DNA from: an uncultured Lachnospiraceae bacterium
GTDB lineage: Bacteria; Bacillota; Clostridia; Lachnospirales; Lachnospiraceae
Assembly (NCBI GenBank): GCA_902489645.1
Contig: CABUAW010000028.1
Location: 1-31,593 of the forward strand
Reading direction: 5' to 3'
Length of the DNA: 31,593 nt
The notes beneath the pieces are model-generated. The model ran no database searches, was not told where the DNA came from, and saw only the letters and a list, made by a program, of their open reading frames with translations. Within the stretch, counting starts at the first letter, position 1; every line of letters starts with the position of its first letter. Positions 24,450 to 31,593 of the stretch are shown in pieces. A program made the position numbers and the translations under genes.

Positions 24450-24478
24450 ATTCTATCGCAATCCCTTTCCTAAATCAA
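24450..24478 (-). promoter_or_regulatory. Promoter of the purine operon
   Basis: On the minus strand TTGATT (24473-24478) and TAGAAT (24450-24455) are 17 bases apart. The leader is about 100 bases and starts with a small stem, CGGGT/GCCCG. I see no purine or PRPP riboswitch core. Confidence 0.6.
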
Positions 24479-24490
24479 TAGATTCCCTAT

Positions 24491-24528
24491 TAAAAATACT
24501 TATAAAAATTTATTATACCACTTATAAG
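24491..24528 (-). terminator. Weak A/T-rich terminator-like stem after the ZIP gene
   Basis: CTTATAA and TTATAAG form a 7-bp stem that overlaps the ZIP stop codon, with TATTTTTAA after it on the minus strand. Stability is low. Confidence 0.3.
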
Positions 24529-25289
24529 GAAAGGGCCACATCCAGAATCATCATAATCAAAAAACCGGCCATACTCCCTATCGTCCCCCGGTGGGAACGG
24601 CCCTCATCGTTGGCTCCCGGAATTAATTCCTCTACAACGACATAAATCATTGCGCCGGCTGCGAAGGACAAAAGCCACGGCATGGCCGGACGGATAAGCC
24701 CCGACACAAGCACCACCGACATTCCGAATAGAGGTTCCACCGCCGCAGATATCACGCCGTACAAAAAAGCTTTTTTAGCGGACATTCCCTCCTGACGCAG
24801 CGGCAGCGACACAGCCGCGCCCTCCGGAAAATTCTGAATACCAATCCCCAGAGCCAGAGCAAAGGCCGCCGCATATAATTCGGCCTGGTCCATATGCTGG
24901 GCCGCCAGTGCAAAGGCCAGACCAACCGCCATCCCCTCGGGCACATTGTGGAGCGTCACCGCAAAGACAAGCAGATTGACCCGGTTTGAATGTCTCGTAT
25001 ATCGGGCAAAAAATCCATCAACAACGAGCAGAAACAGGCCTCCGAAAAGGAACCCCAGAGCCGCCGGGAGCCATGGAAGCCCGCCGGAAGCTGAGGCCTG
25101 CTCAATGGCCGGAATAATCAGCGACCAAACCGAAGCCGCAATCATAATTCCCGAGGCAAATCCGAGAAAAATCTTCTGAAGTCCCTCATTTATCTGTTTC
25201 CGAAACAAAAATACGGTAGCCGCGCCGGATACCGTCATCAAAAAGGCAAATCCGGTTCCAAAAGCCGCCCAAATCAAAGATTGTGTCAT
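24522..25289 (-). CDS. ZIP family metal transporter (ZupT/GufA-like)
   Basis: The 255-residue membrane protein has about eight helices. The metal-binding helix motifs are HNVPEG (114-119) and QNFPEG (152-157), the second a HNFPEG variant with Gln, as seen in GufA-type members. EELIPGANDEGRSHRGTIGSM near the C-terminus is another family block. It most likely takes up zinc or another divalent ion into the cytoplasm. AAGGTGGGAG precedes the ATG. It follows the vanZ-like gene by about 73 bases. Confidence 0.9.
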   Translation of the reverse strand: MTQSLIWAAFGTGFAFLMTVSGAATVFLFRKQINEGLQKIFLGFASGIMIAASVWSLIIPAIEQASASGGLPWLPAALGFLFGGLFLLVVDGFFARYTRHSNRVNLLVFAVTLHNVPEGMAVGLAFALAAQHMDQAELYAAAFALALGIGIQNFPEGAAVSLPLRQEGMSAKKAFLYGVISAAVEPLFGMSVVLVSGLIRPAMPWLLSFAAGAMIYVVVEELIPGANDEGRSHRGTIGSMAGFLIMMILDVALSL

Positions 25290-25309
25290 CGTCTCCCACC
25301 TTTTATTTC

Positions 25310-25363
25310 AATTTTCCATAAACAGTTCAAACGCACCTGCTTATATTTATGATATGGAAAATT
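25310..25363. repeat. Inverted repeat between the vanZ-like and ZIP genes
   Basis: AATTTTCCATA (25310-25320) and TATGGAAAATT (25353-25363) are perfect 11-base arms separated by 32 bases. One arm reaches the stop of the VanZ gene and the other lies just before the ZIP ribosome site, so the RNA could form a hairpin that affects ZIP expression. Confidence 0.5.
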
Positions 25364-25830
25364 CACAATCCGGTGAAAAAATTTCGAATAATGACGACGA
25401 CCGCGCTTCCGGCCAATCCGCTGACGATATTTATAACCGCTTCGCCGAACTGATAATGCCGTCCCTCGATAAACTGCTTGTGCCACTCATCCAGCCAGCC
25501 CGCTCCCACAATCAGAACGAGCCCGGCCGCCAAAACAAGCGCCGCTGTCCACGGCTTTGAGCAGAGCCCGAAAATATACGTTCCCGTCAGACTAACCAGT
25601 ATGCCGAACACAAAAAACAAAATCACATGCGCCGCCTTTCGTACCTCATGGTGTACTTTGTCCACCTGTTCCTGAGTCGGCGATGTATAGAGCGCTTTGG
25701 AAATCTTTTCCGCAATCCGCATACTCGTATCCGCTGTTTTCTCTCCATTTTCCGTAGACAGATGAAAAATTAATCCCAGCCATCCGATACAACACAAACA
25801 CAATACTAAAAATATCAGTCTTTTTGTCAT
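25363..25830 (-). CDS. VanZ family membrane protein
   Basis: The 155-residue protein has four hydrophobic segments (about 5-20, 68-85, 95-115 and 135-150). The VanZ pattern is present as RKAAHVILFFVFGIL and LDEWHKQFIEGRHYQFGEAVIN, corresponding to the usual DExxQxFxxGR block. VanZ itself gives teicoplanin resistance in enterococci, but most VanZ-like proteins have no known role and this one has no glycopeptide-resistance neighbours. GGGTGAT precedes the ATG. Confidence 0.85.
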   Translation of the reverse strand: MTKRLIFLVLCLCCIGWLGLIFHLSTENGEKTADTSMRIAEKISKALYTSPTQEQVDKVHHEVRKAAHVILFFVFGILVSLTGTYIFGLCSKPWTAALVLAAGLVLIVGAGWLDEWHKQFIEGRHYQFGEAVINIVSGLAGSAVVVIIRNFFTGL

Positions 25831-25860
25831 AAATCACCCAGCTTTCTTTTGCTGATATTA

Positions 25861-26142
25861 TTATTTACCTACAATACCCAGCCTTTTAAAAATGGCCCAC
25901 ACATAAGGACCTCCGAAAACATTCAGCCTTTTCGGTCCGGTAATCGCTTCCGGATTCTCCCGCACCCTCAAAAACGCTTTTTCAAAGGTGGCCTTTGTAA
26001 TCGATTTTTTCTTACGCTCCGTAAACAATTCGCCGCCTTTCACCCGATAAGTAAAGGGCAGCCCCCGGACTGTATGGAAAGTCTCTCCCTCATGAGACTT
26101 AATTATATCCCATAAATTCTCAATTGTTACAGTTTCTTCCAT
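25861..26142 (-). CDS. Conserved hypothetical protein, 93 residues
   Basis: The soluble protein reads VRGLPFTYRVKGGELFTERKKKSIT..., with a C-terminus GPKRLNVFGGPYVWAIFKRLGIVGK. I have a clear impression of this layout in Lachnospiraceae hypothetical proteins, including a GLPFTY motif and an FG..Y...IF..LGI tail, but no function. Lys/Arg-rich segments suggest a nucleic-acid contact; this is a guess. The ribosome site is weak (GATGGG). It starts directly after the topA terminator and precedes the vanZ-like gene. Confidence 0.7.
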   Translation of the reverse strand: MEETVTIENLWDIIKSHEGETFHTVRGLPFTYRVKGGELFTERKKKSITKATFEKAFLRVRENPEAITGPKRLNVFGGPYVWAIFKRLGIVGK

Positions 26143-26156
26143 ATTAAATACCCATC

Positions 26157-26200
26157 AAAAAATCTCCCGGCAGAGTCCGACTACGACTCTGACAGGAGAT
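26157..26200 (-). terminator. Intrinsic terminator of topA
   Basis: Bases 26162-26177 and 26185-26200 form a stem of 15 paired positions out of 16 with a 7-base loop, and TTTTTTG follows on the minus strand. The stop of topA is 9 bases upstream. Confidence 0.92.
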
Positions 26201-26208
26201 ATTTTTAT

Positions 26209-28284
26209 CTATGATTCACCCGTGTTCCGATTCTCCCGGTATCCGCAGGTTACATCTGCACATACCAGTTTTTGTCCTTTAATCAACAATGCATTCCCAC
26301 ACTTCGGACAATTTTTACCGGAAGGCTTCTGCCAGGTCATAAAATCGCACTCCGGATTATTTTCACAACCGTAATATTTACGTCCCTTTTGTGTCTTTCG
26401 AATGACAATATCTTTGCCGCATTTCGGGCAGCTCACACCAATTTTTTCAAAATAAGTTTTTGTATTCCGACATTCCGGAAATCCCGGACACGCCAAAAAC
26501 TTTCCGTGAGGTCCATATTTAATGACCATATGCCGGCCGCACTGGTCACAAACCACATCGGATACCTCATCTTCAATCTTCACCTGCTCCAATTCCTTTT
26601 CGGCCACCAAAACGGCCTCTTCCAAATCCGGATAGAAATTCCGGACAACGGTCTTATAATTTACGCATCCCTCTTCGACTTTGTCCAACAGAAGCTCCAT
26701 GTTTGCCGTAAAGGAAACATCCACGATACTTGGAAAAGCATCCTTCATCATCTGATTGACTACCTCGCCGAGTTCGGTCACATAAAGATTTTTATTCTCC
26801 TTTGCCACATAGCGGCGGGCAATAATCGTTGTAATGGTCGGCGCATAGGTACTTGGCCGTCCAATGCCGAGTTCTTCCAGCGTTTTTACCAGAGAAGCTT
26901 CCGTAAAATGGGCCGGAGGCTGGGTAAAATGCTGTTTGCTCTCAAAATCCCTGAAGGACAGTTCACTGTCCTCGGTTAATTTTTTCAAAAGTACGTTGGA
27001 TTCCGCCTTGTCCTCCGTATGCTTATAAACCGAAAGAAATCCTTCAAATTTAATCTTTGACGCAGTTACCGTAAAAATATAACCGTTACAATTAATTTTT
27101 ACATTTGTCGTCGTATAGACCGCATCGGACATCCGACTTGCGACAAACCGGCTCCATATAAGCTGATATAAACGGAACTGTTCTCTGGAAAGGGATTCCT
27201 TAACCTTCGTCGGCGTCAGCTCACAGTTCGACGGTCGAATCGCCTCATGGGCATCCTGTATCTTGCCCGTGTTTTTACTGCTTTTCACCTGTTGGGTCAC
27301 ATAATCCGGGCCATAAGCTTCACCGATAAATTTTCGCACGGCCGCATCCGCCTCTTCGGAAATACGCGTAGAATCCGTTCTCAAATAGGTAATCAAACCT
27401 ACCGTACCGTTTCCCTTAATATCTACGCCTTCATATAACTGCTGGGCAATACGCATTGTTTTCTGTGTGGAAAAATTAAGCAGTTTGGACGCTTCCTGCT
27501 GCAATGTACTCGTTGTAAAAGGAAGCGGCGGTTTTTTTGAACGCTCTCCGTTTTTAATATTATAAATTTTATAGGGCTGTCCCTCCAAATCCGCCAGAAT
27601 TTCATCCAACTGTTCTTTGGAGCGAATCTCTGCCTTTTCCTTTTCTCTGCCGTAAAATCTGGCTGTCAGAGGCTTTTTTTCACCCTTTACATCCAACAAT
27701 ACGTCCAGAGACCAGTATTCCTCCGGAATAAAGGAATCAATTTCCTGCTCCCTGTCGCAAATAATCCGCAAAGCTACGGACTGGACACGGCCGGCGCTTA
27801 ATCCCCGTTTGACCTTTGCCCAGAGCAGGGGACTGATTTTATAACCCACCATGCGGTCCAGCATACGCCGGGCCTGCTGGGCATCCACCAAATCCATATC
27901 AATGCCTCTCGCCTGCTTAATCGAATTCTTCACAGCAGTTTTGGTAATCTCGTTAAATGTAATCCGGTGTATCTGCTTTTCTTCTAATTTTAACGCCTGA
28001 GCCAAATGCCAGGAAATCGCTTCCCCTTCCCGGTCCGGGTCCGTTGCAAGATATACTTTATCCGCCTTTTTTACTTCTTTGCGAAGCATGGCGAGAATGT
28101 CGCCCTTTCCGCGAATCGTTATATATTTTGGTTCAAAATCGTTTTCAATGTCAATTCCCAACTGGCTTTTAGGTAAGTCCCGCACATGTCCGTTGGACGC
28201 GACTACCCGATAATTTAATCCAAGGAACTTATTAATGGTTTTGGCTTTCGCAGGAGATTCCACAATAACCAAATATTTCGCCAT
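26209..28284 (-). CDS. topA: DNA topoisomerase I
   Basis: Type IA enzyme of 691 residues that relaxes negative supercoils. The TOPRIM domain starts with VIVESPAKAK (Glu9) and has the DPDREGEA block (82-89). The catalytic tyrosine is Tyr300 in GLITYLRTDSTR. Three C-terminal zinc ribbons follow: CDQC...C, CPKC...C and CPKC...C. GGAGG precedes the ATG. It is the last gene of the comM-dprA-topA group and ends at a strong terminator. Confidence 0.96.
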   Translation of the reverse strand: MAKYLVIVESPAKAKTINKFLGLNYRVVASNGHVRDLPKSQLGIDIENDFEPKYITIRGKGDILAMLRKEVKKADKVYLATDPDREGEAISWHLAQALKLEEKQIHRITFNEITKTAVKNSIKQARGIDMDLVDAQQARRMLDRMVGYKISPLLWAKVKRGLSAGRVQSVALRIICDREQEIDSFIPEEYWSLDVLLDVKGEKKPLTARFYGREKEKAEIRSKEQLDEILADLEGQPYKIYNIKNGERSKKPPLPFTTSTLQQEASKLLNFSTQKTMRIAQQLYEGVDIKGNGTVGLITYLRTDSTRISEEADAAVRKFIGEAYGPDYVTQQVKSSKNTGKIQDAHEAIRPSNCELTPTKVKESLSREQFRLYQLIWSRFVASRMSDAVYTTTNVKINCNGYIFTVTASKIKFEGFLSVYKHTEDKAESNVLLKKLTEDSELSFRDFESKQHFTQPPAHFTEASLVKTLEELGIGRPSTYAPTITTIIARRYVAKENKNLYVTELGEVVNQMMKDAFPSIVDVSFTANMELLLDKVEEGCVNYKTVVRNFYPDLEEAVLVAEKELEQVKIEDEVSDVVCDQCGRHMVIKYGPHGKFLACPGFPECRNTKTYFEKIGVSCPKCGKDIVIRKTQKGRKYYGCENNPECDFMTWQKPSGKNCPKCGNALLIKGQKLVCADVTCGYRENRNTGES

Positions 28285-28332
28285 AATACGCCTCCACTAT
28301 CTCATCTATTGTCAAAATGACTGTATCCGCTT

Positions 28333-29439
28333 TCATAAATTCAACATATACAGATTTTTTCCCATCGGACGTATCCTTCCCTCCAGCTCCAGATTCAATA
28401 AAATTTGCCAGGTATCCGCCAACGGAAGCTGACATTCGGCTGAAATGGTATCCACGTCTTTTGGGCTTAAACTTAAACTAGCATACACCAATTGTTCTGA
28501 ATTATCAAGTGAAAGTTTTGTTTTTTCCTCCGCGCTTTTCTGACAATTCACAAAAATGTCATAATCCTCGGCAATATCTTCCGGCCGGTAAACCAGTTTT
28601 GCGCCGCTTTGAATCAACTGATGGCAGCCCTCGCTCAACGTATGATTAAACTGTCCGGGTAAGGCATAAATGTTTTTTCCCTGCTCCAGCCCCATCTCCG
28701 CCGTAATCAATGAACCGCTCCGCTTTCTGGCCTCAATCACAAAAACGCCGTCGGACAAACCGCTGATAATCCGGTTGCGCATCGGAAAATGCCAGGGCTT
28801 TGGCCCGGTTCCCAGAGGATACTCGCTGAGAATTCCGCCCCGCATTTTCATTTGTTCAAACAGGCTGTAATTTTCTCTGGGATAACAAATATTTAAACCG
28901 CATCCGAGAACACCCCACGTGCCAAAGGGCGCGCCGCTATGCAGGGCGCCCCGATGGGCCTCGCCGTCCACACCCCGGGCCAGTCCGCTGATAATTCCAA
29001 TCCCCATCCCGGACAGCGCTTCGGAAAAATACCGGGCGGCTGCAAGTCCGTAACCGCTGGCTTCTCTGGCGCCGACGACAGCAATCAACGGCCGTTTGGG
29101 TTCCGGCAGCCCGCCATAATAAAACAGTCCGGCCGGTGCGTCGCATATATGCCGCAGCTTTGGCGGATATTCCGAATCTATCCGGCAGACAAACTTTCCT
29201 CCCGACTGATTCAGACGAAACATTTCTCTTTTTATATTTTCTTCATTTTTCTCTTCTGCATTTTGAAGATTGTTTTTGAGCTTTTCTTCGATGCCGCAAA
29301 TCTGAGTATATTGTGAGTTTCTTCCATAATAAATATTCTTTGCCGTTTTAAAATATCCCAGCAATTTATCAATCGAGCGCACGCCGAGCCAGGGACGGGT
29401 ACAGAGCCAAAACCAACATTCCCGTTCCGTCAATCCCAT
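28333..29439 (-). CDS. dprA: DNA-processing protein DprA
   Basis: The 368-residue protein loads RecA on incoming single-stranded DNA in transformation. The Rossmann core shows VGAREASGYG, GIISGLARGVDGEAHRGAL, GCGLNICYPREN, SEYPLGTGPKPWHFPMRNRIISGL and EARKRSGSLITAEMGLEQGK. The C-terminal winged-helix domain (DVDTISAECQLPLADTWQILLNLELEGRI) is present, and the N-terminal helical SAM-like region precedes it. The gene overlaps comM by 10 bases, so translation is coupled. Confidence 0.95.
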   Translation of the reverse strand: MGLTERECWFWLCTRPWLGVRSIDKLLGYFKTAKNIYYGRNSQYTQICGIEEKLKNNLQNAEEKNEENIKREMFRLNQSGGKFVCRIDSEYPPKLRHICDAPAGLFYYGGLPEPKRPLIAVVGAREASGYGLAAARYFSEALSGMGIGIISGLARGVDGEAHRGALHSGAPFGTWGVLGCGLNICYPRENYSLFEQMKMRGGILSEYPLGTGPKPWHFPMRNRIISGLSDGVFVIEARKRSGSLITAEMGLEQGKNIYALPGQFNHTLSEGCHQLIQSGAKLVYRPEDIAEDYDIFVNCQKSAEEKTKLSLDNSEQLVYASLSLSPKDVDTISAECQLPLADTWQILLNLELEGRIRPMGKNLYMLNL

Positions 29440-30980
29440 GGTCCGCCTCCGTAAGTCTCGTCCGGCAGACGATAGCAGAAGGCCTCCGCCAAATGCCCGC
29501 TGAGAATCTCCTCGCTGCCTTCCAAATCGGCAATCGTACGGGCCACCTTTAAAATCTTCTGATACACTCTGGCGGAGAGATGAAATTTATCATACACCTT
29601 TTCTAAAAAAGCACGGGACTTCACATCCAGTCTGCAAAATTTCCGAATCAGCCTTCCATCCATTTCACTATTATAGTGTATTTTCTCTCCCTGAAACCGC
29701 GCCCTCTGTATCTCATACACCCGTTTTACCTCACGCTGCATCTGACGGCTGTCCATCATGCTTTTTTTCACATCCGGCCCGGATAACTGCCGGTAATCGA
29801 CCCGCTGAACATTCACACACAAATCCAGCCGTTCCATGACCGGCCCGCTGACTTTTGACATATATTTTTGAATCTGTCCCGCCGTACATCGGCACCGCTC
29901 CCTGTCCGGGTAATAACCGCACGGACAGGGATTCATGGCCGCCACAATCAGCGGCTTTGCGGGAAAGACGTAATCTCCTCGGACACGATGAATATAAACC
30001 TCTCCTGATTCCAAAGGCTGCCGCAGAGCTTCAATGGCGCTGCGGGAAAACTCAGCGAACTCATCCATGAACAAGATGCCTTCATGGGCCAGGCTGAGTT
30101 CTCCCGGTACGGGCACCGCGCCGCCGCCGACAAGCGTCTTGTCCGACACCGAATGATGCGGCCTTCGAAACGGCCGTTTCGTCATCAAACCGCCGCCCGG
30201 TTTCAACCGCCCGGCCGCACTATGTATTTTGGTAACCGTCATCTGTTCCTCAAAATCCATCTCCGGTAAAATAAAGGGCATACGTTCCGCCATCATCGTT
30301 TTTCCGCTGCCCGGAGGTCCAATCAAGAGCAGATGATGGCGTCCCGCCGCGCTCATCTGAATACAGCGTTTTGCCGCCGCCTGGCCCCGGATATCTCCAA
30401 AATCCAGAGGATATCCCCGAACCGGTTTCTTCAGAACAGACGCCGGCCTTTGTGTCTGCCGTAACTTCTCTTGTCCCCGGAGATGGGCGGCAACCTCTGA
30501 AAATCCGCCCGCACCGAAAACACGGATACCGGATAAAATCGCAGCTTCCTCCGCATTTTTCGCAGGCACAAAACAATTCATAAATCCCTCGGCCGCCGCC
30601 TGGCTTAACATGGACAAAATCCCCCGAACCGGTATGAGAGCGCCATTCAGTCCCAATTCTCCGATAAATATACTATTTTCAAGAAGCTCTGGTGATATAT
30701 GCTCGATACAGCTTAGAAGGGCTACGGCCACAGGCAGGTCAAAGCCGGTTCCGGACTTACGGAATCCTGACGGCGCCAGACTGATTAAATAGCGTTTTGG
30801 CGGCAGAAGAAAACCGGAATTCTTCATCGCCGTGCGAATCCTGGCCCCGGACTCCCGAAGCTCCGCAGAGATTTCCCCTACTATCTGAAACGAAGGGAGG
30901 CCGCTGCTCATATCCGCCTCCACCCGGACAATCCGTCCCTGGATTCCCACACAAAACGCACTGTAAACTTTACAAAACAT
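29430..30980 (-). CDS. comM: YifB/ComM family Mg chelatase-like AAA ATPase
   Basis: The 516-residue protein has an N-terminal Lon-S16-like domain (GLPSFQIVGEISAELRESG), then Walker A GPPGSGKT (221-228), the ILFMDEFAEF Walker B block and a C-terminal C-rich region (CPCGYYPDRERCRC). In Haemophilus ComM is a helicase that moves branch points in natural transformation. The N-terminal segment after FQIVG is altered from the common LPDxAVxES. It is first in the comM-dprA-topA unit. Confidence 0.9.
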   Translation of the reverse strand: MFCKVYSAFCVGIQGRIVRVEADMSSGLPSFQIVGEISAELRESGARIRTAMKNSGFLLPPKRYLISLAPSGFRKSGTGFDLPVAVALLSCIEHISPELLENSIFIGELGLNGALIPVRGILSMLSQAAAEGFMNCFVPAKNAEEAAILSGIRVFGAGGFSEVAAHLRGQEKLRQTQRPASVLKKPVRGYPLDFGDIRGQAAAKRCIQMSAAGRHHLLLIGPPGSGKTMMAERMPFILPEMDFEEQMTVTKIHSAAGRLKPGGGLMTKRPFRRPHHSVSDKTLVGGGAVPVPGELSLAHEGILFMDEFAEFSRSAIEALRQPLESGEVYIHRVRGDYVFPAKPLIVAAMNPCPCGYYPDRERCRCTAGQIQKYMSKVSGPVMERLDLCVNVQRVDYRQLSGPDVKKSMMDSRQMQREVKRVYEIQRARFQGEKIHYNSEMDGRLIRKFCRLDVKSRAFLEKVYDKFHLSARVYQKILKVARTIADLEGSEEILSGHLAEAFCYRLPDETYGGGPWD

Positions 30981-31019
30981 GAACCTTTTCCTTTCTCTCG
31001 AAAGGCAATACCTGATTTT

Positions 31020-31048
31020 ACTTTAACAGTTTTTCCCATTCCCCGCAA
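31020..31048 (-). promoter_or_regulatory. Possible promoter of comM
   Basis: On the minus strand TTGCGG (31043-31048) and TAAAGT (31020-31025) are 17 bases apart, with the extended TG preceding the -10 box. The -35 box is poor. Confidence 0.35.
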
Positions 31049-31089
31049 TCACAAGGTATCTTTCTTTTTTGACATTTTCCGCCTTTTAT

Positions 31090-31118
31090 TTGACGGGATA
31101 TCCCCGGGCATATATAAT
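31090..31118 (+). promoter_or_regulatory. Promoter of dtd
   Basis: TTGACG (31090-31095) and TATAAT (31113-31118) are 17 bases apart. The palindrome GGGATATCCC (31095-31104) overlaps the -35 box and may be an operator. Confidence 0.8.
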
Positions 31119-31145
31119 AAAATAAAGTTTTATTTGAAAAAACAA

Positions 31146-31161
31146 CGGCCGGTGTTGGCCG
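31146..31161 (+). promoter_or_regulatory. Small hairpin in the dtd leader
   Basis: CGGCC and GGCCG pair around a 6-base loop, about 20 bases before the ATG. It has no U run and is too short to be a terminator. Confidence 0.3.
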
Positions 31162-31181
31162 CAGAGAAAGGAATTATTACA

Positions 31182-31593
31182 ATGAAAGCAGTTATCCAGC
31201 GGGTCAGCCGCGGTAAAGTAACTATTGACGGACAGATTCACGGTGAAATCGGCCGTGGTTTTGTTATTCTTCTTGGCGTGGCCAAAGACGACACAACGGA
31301 GGATATGGATTATCTTGTCAAAAAAATCTCCGGACTGAGGGTTTTTGAAGACAGTGAAGGGAAAATGAATCTCGGACTGAGGGAAGTCAACGGAGAGCTT
31401 CTGATTATTTCCCAGTTCACCTTATTTGCAAATACAAAGAAGGGCAACCGGCCGAGCTTTATCGAAGCGGGCCTTCCGGAGCCCTCCAAAGCCTTTTATC
31501 TGAATTTTATTCAGGCCTTCCGGAATCTTGGCTTCACTGTGGCCGAGGGAGAATTTGGCGCAGATATGGCCGTCGAGCTGGTCAACGACGGTC
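31182..31593 (+). CDS. dtd: D-aminoacyl-tRNA deacylase (3' end missing)
   Basis: The first 137 codons are present and the gene runs off the right edge. The start MKAVIQRVSRGKVTID is diagnostic of DTD, and SQFTLFANTKKGNRPSF is the conserved active-site block (usual form SQFTLxADxxKGxRPSF). The C-terminal GPVT motif expected near the end is outside the window. DTD hydrolyses D-amino acids from mischarged tRNA. AAAGGA stands 9 bases before the ATG. In many Firmicutes it follows relA; here it has its own promoter. Confidence 0.93.
   Translation, partial: MKAVIQRVSRGKVTIDGQIHGEIGRGFVILLGVAKDDTTEDMDYLVKKISGLRVFEDSEGKMNLGLREVNGELLIISQFTLFANTKKGNRPSFIEAGLPEPSKAFYLNFIQAFRNLGFTVAEGEFGADMAVELVNDG

Noticed and set aside
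24343..24480. A purine or PRPP riboswitch upstream of purC
   Set aside because: The conserved core sequences of these riboswitches are not visible in the leader.
28232..28435. A small gene between dprA and topA overlapping the topA start
   Set aside because: It has no ribosome site and lies almost wholly in other frames of dprA and topA.
1..31593. A CRISPR array, tRNA, rRNA or prophage
   Set aside because: No regular direct repeats, no cloverleaf or rRNA sequence and no phage structural genes were seen.

Overview
The window looks like chromosomal DNA from a low-to-mid GC Gram-positive anaerobe of the Clostridia, most likely Lachnospiraceae. This rests on strong AGGAGG ribosome sites, consensus sigma-A promoters, a CIRCE/HrcA heat-shock operator, a PurF of the iron-sulfur Bacillus type, and small families I associate with Lachnospiraceae (DUF5721, DUF4160, PD-(D/E)XK transposase-like proteins). 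This assignment is inference; there is no rRNA or marker gene to fix it. Almost everything is housekeeping or transport. I see no phage, insertion sequence, CRISPR array or tRNA, and no gene-free stretch longer than about 250 bases.

Layout. 1-1161: tcdA (cut by the window edge) and larE in one minus-strand operon with a consensus promoter, an operator-like dyad and a leader hairpin. 1182-3235: a PD-(D/E)XK/Rpn-like gene, a 105-residue unknown and a KdgF-like cupin. 3339-5727: truA then ptsI. 5875-6718: an AT-rich cassette of three overlapping small genes ending in a DUF4160 protein, with its own promoter. 6788-12030: a peptide ABC transporter operon (binding lipoprotein, two permeases, one fused double ATPase), divergent from pepF (12115-13917); importer and intracellular oligopeptidase share a 110-base control region. 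13997-15846: glnK-amtB, the ammonium sensor and channel, behind a structured leader that contains an intrinsic terminator.

15864-20189, minus strand: a divergent LspA-like membrane protein, an ArsP_2-type metal exporter with a His/Cys-rich loop, a small lipoprotein and htpG, with a perfect CIRCE element upstream of htpG. 20222-24478: purC-purF-purB followed by a DUF5721 gene, a purine operon. 24522-26142: a ZIP metal transporter, a VanZ-family protein and a 93-residue unknown. 26157-30980: comM-dprA-topA, a DNA-processing group. 31090-31593: start of dtd (D-aminoacyl-tRNA deacylase) on the plus strand.

The points most worth following are the AT-rich DUF4160 cassette, the glnK attenuator-like leader, the CIRCE element that also has the form of a terminator, and the LspA-like protein next to a metal exporter. 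None of these proves a new system; the cassette is the best candidate for uncharacterised biology.
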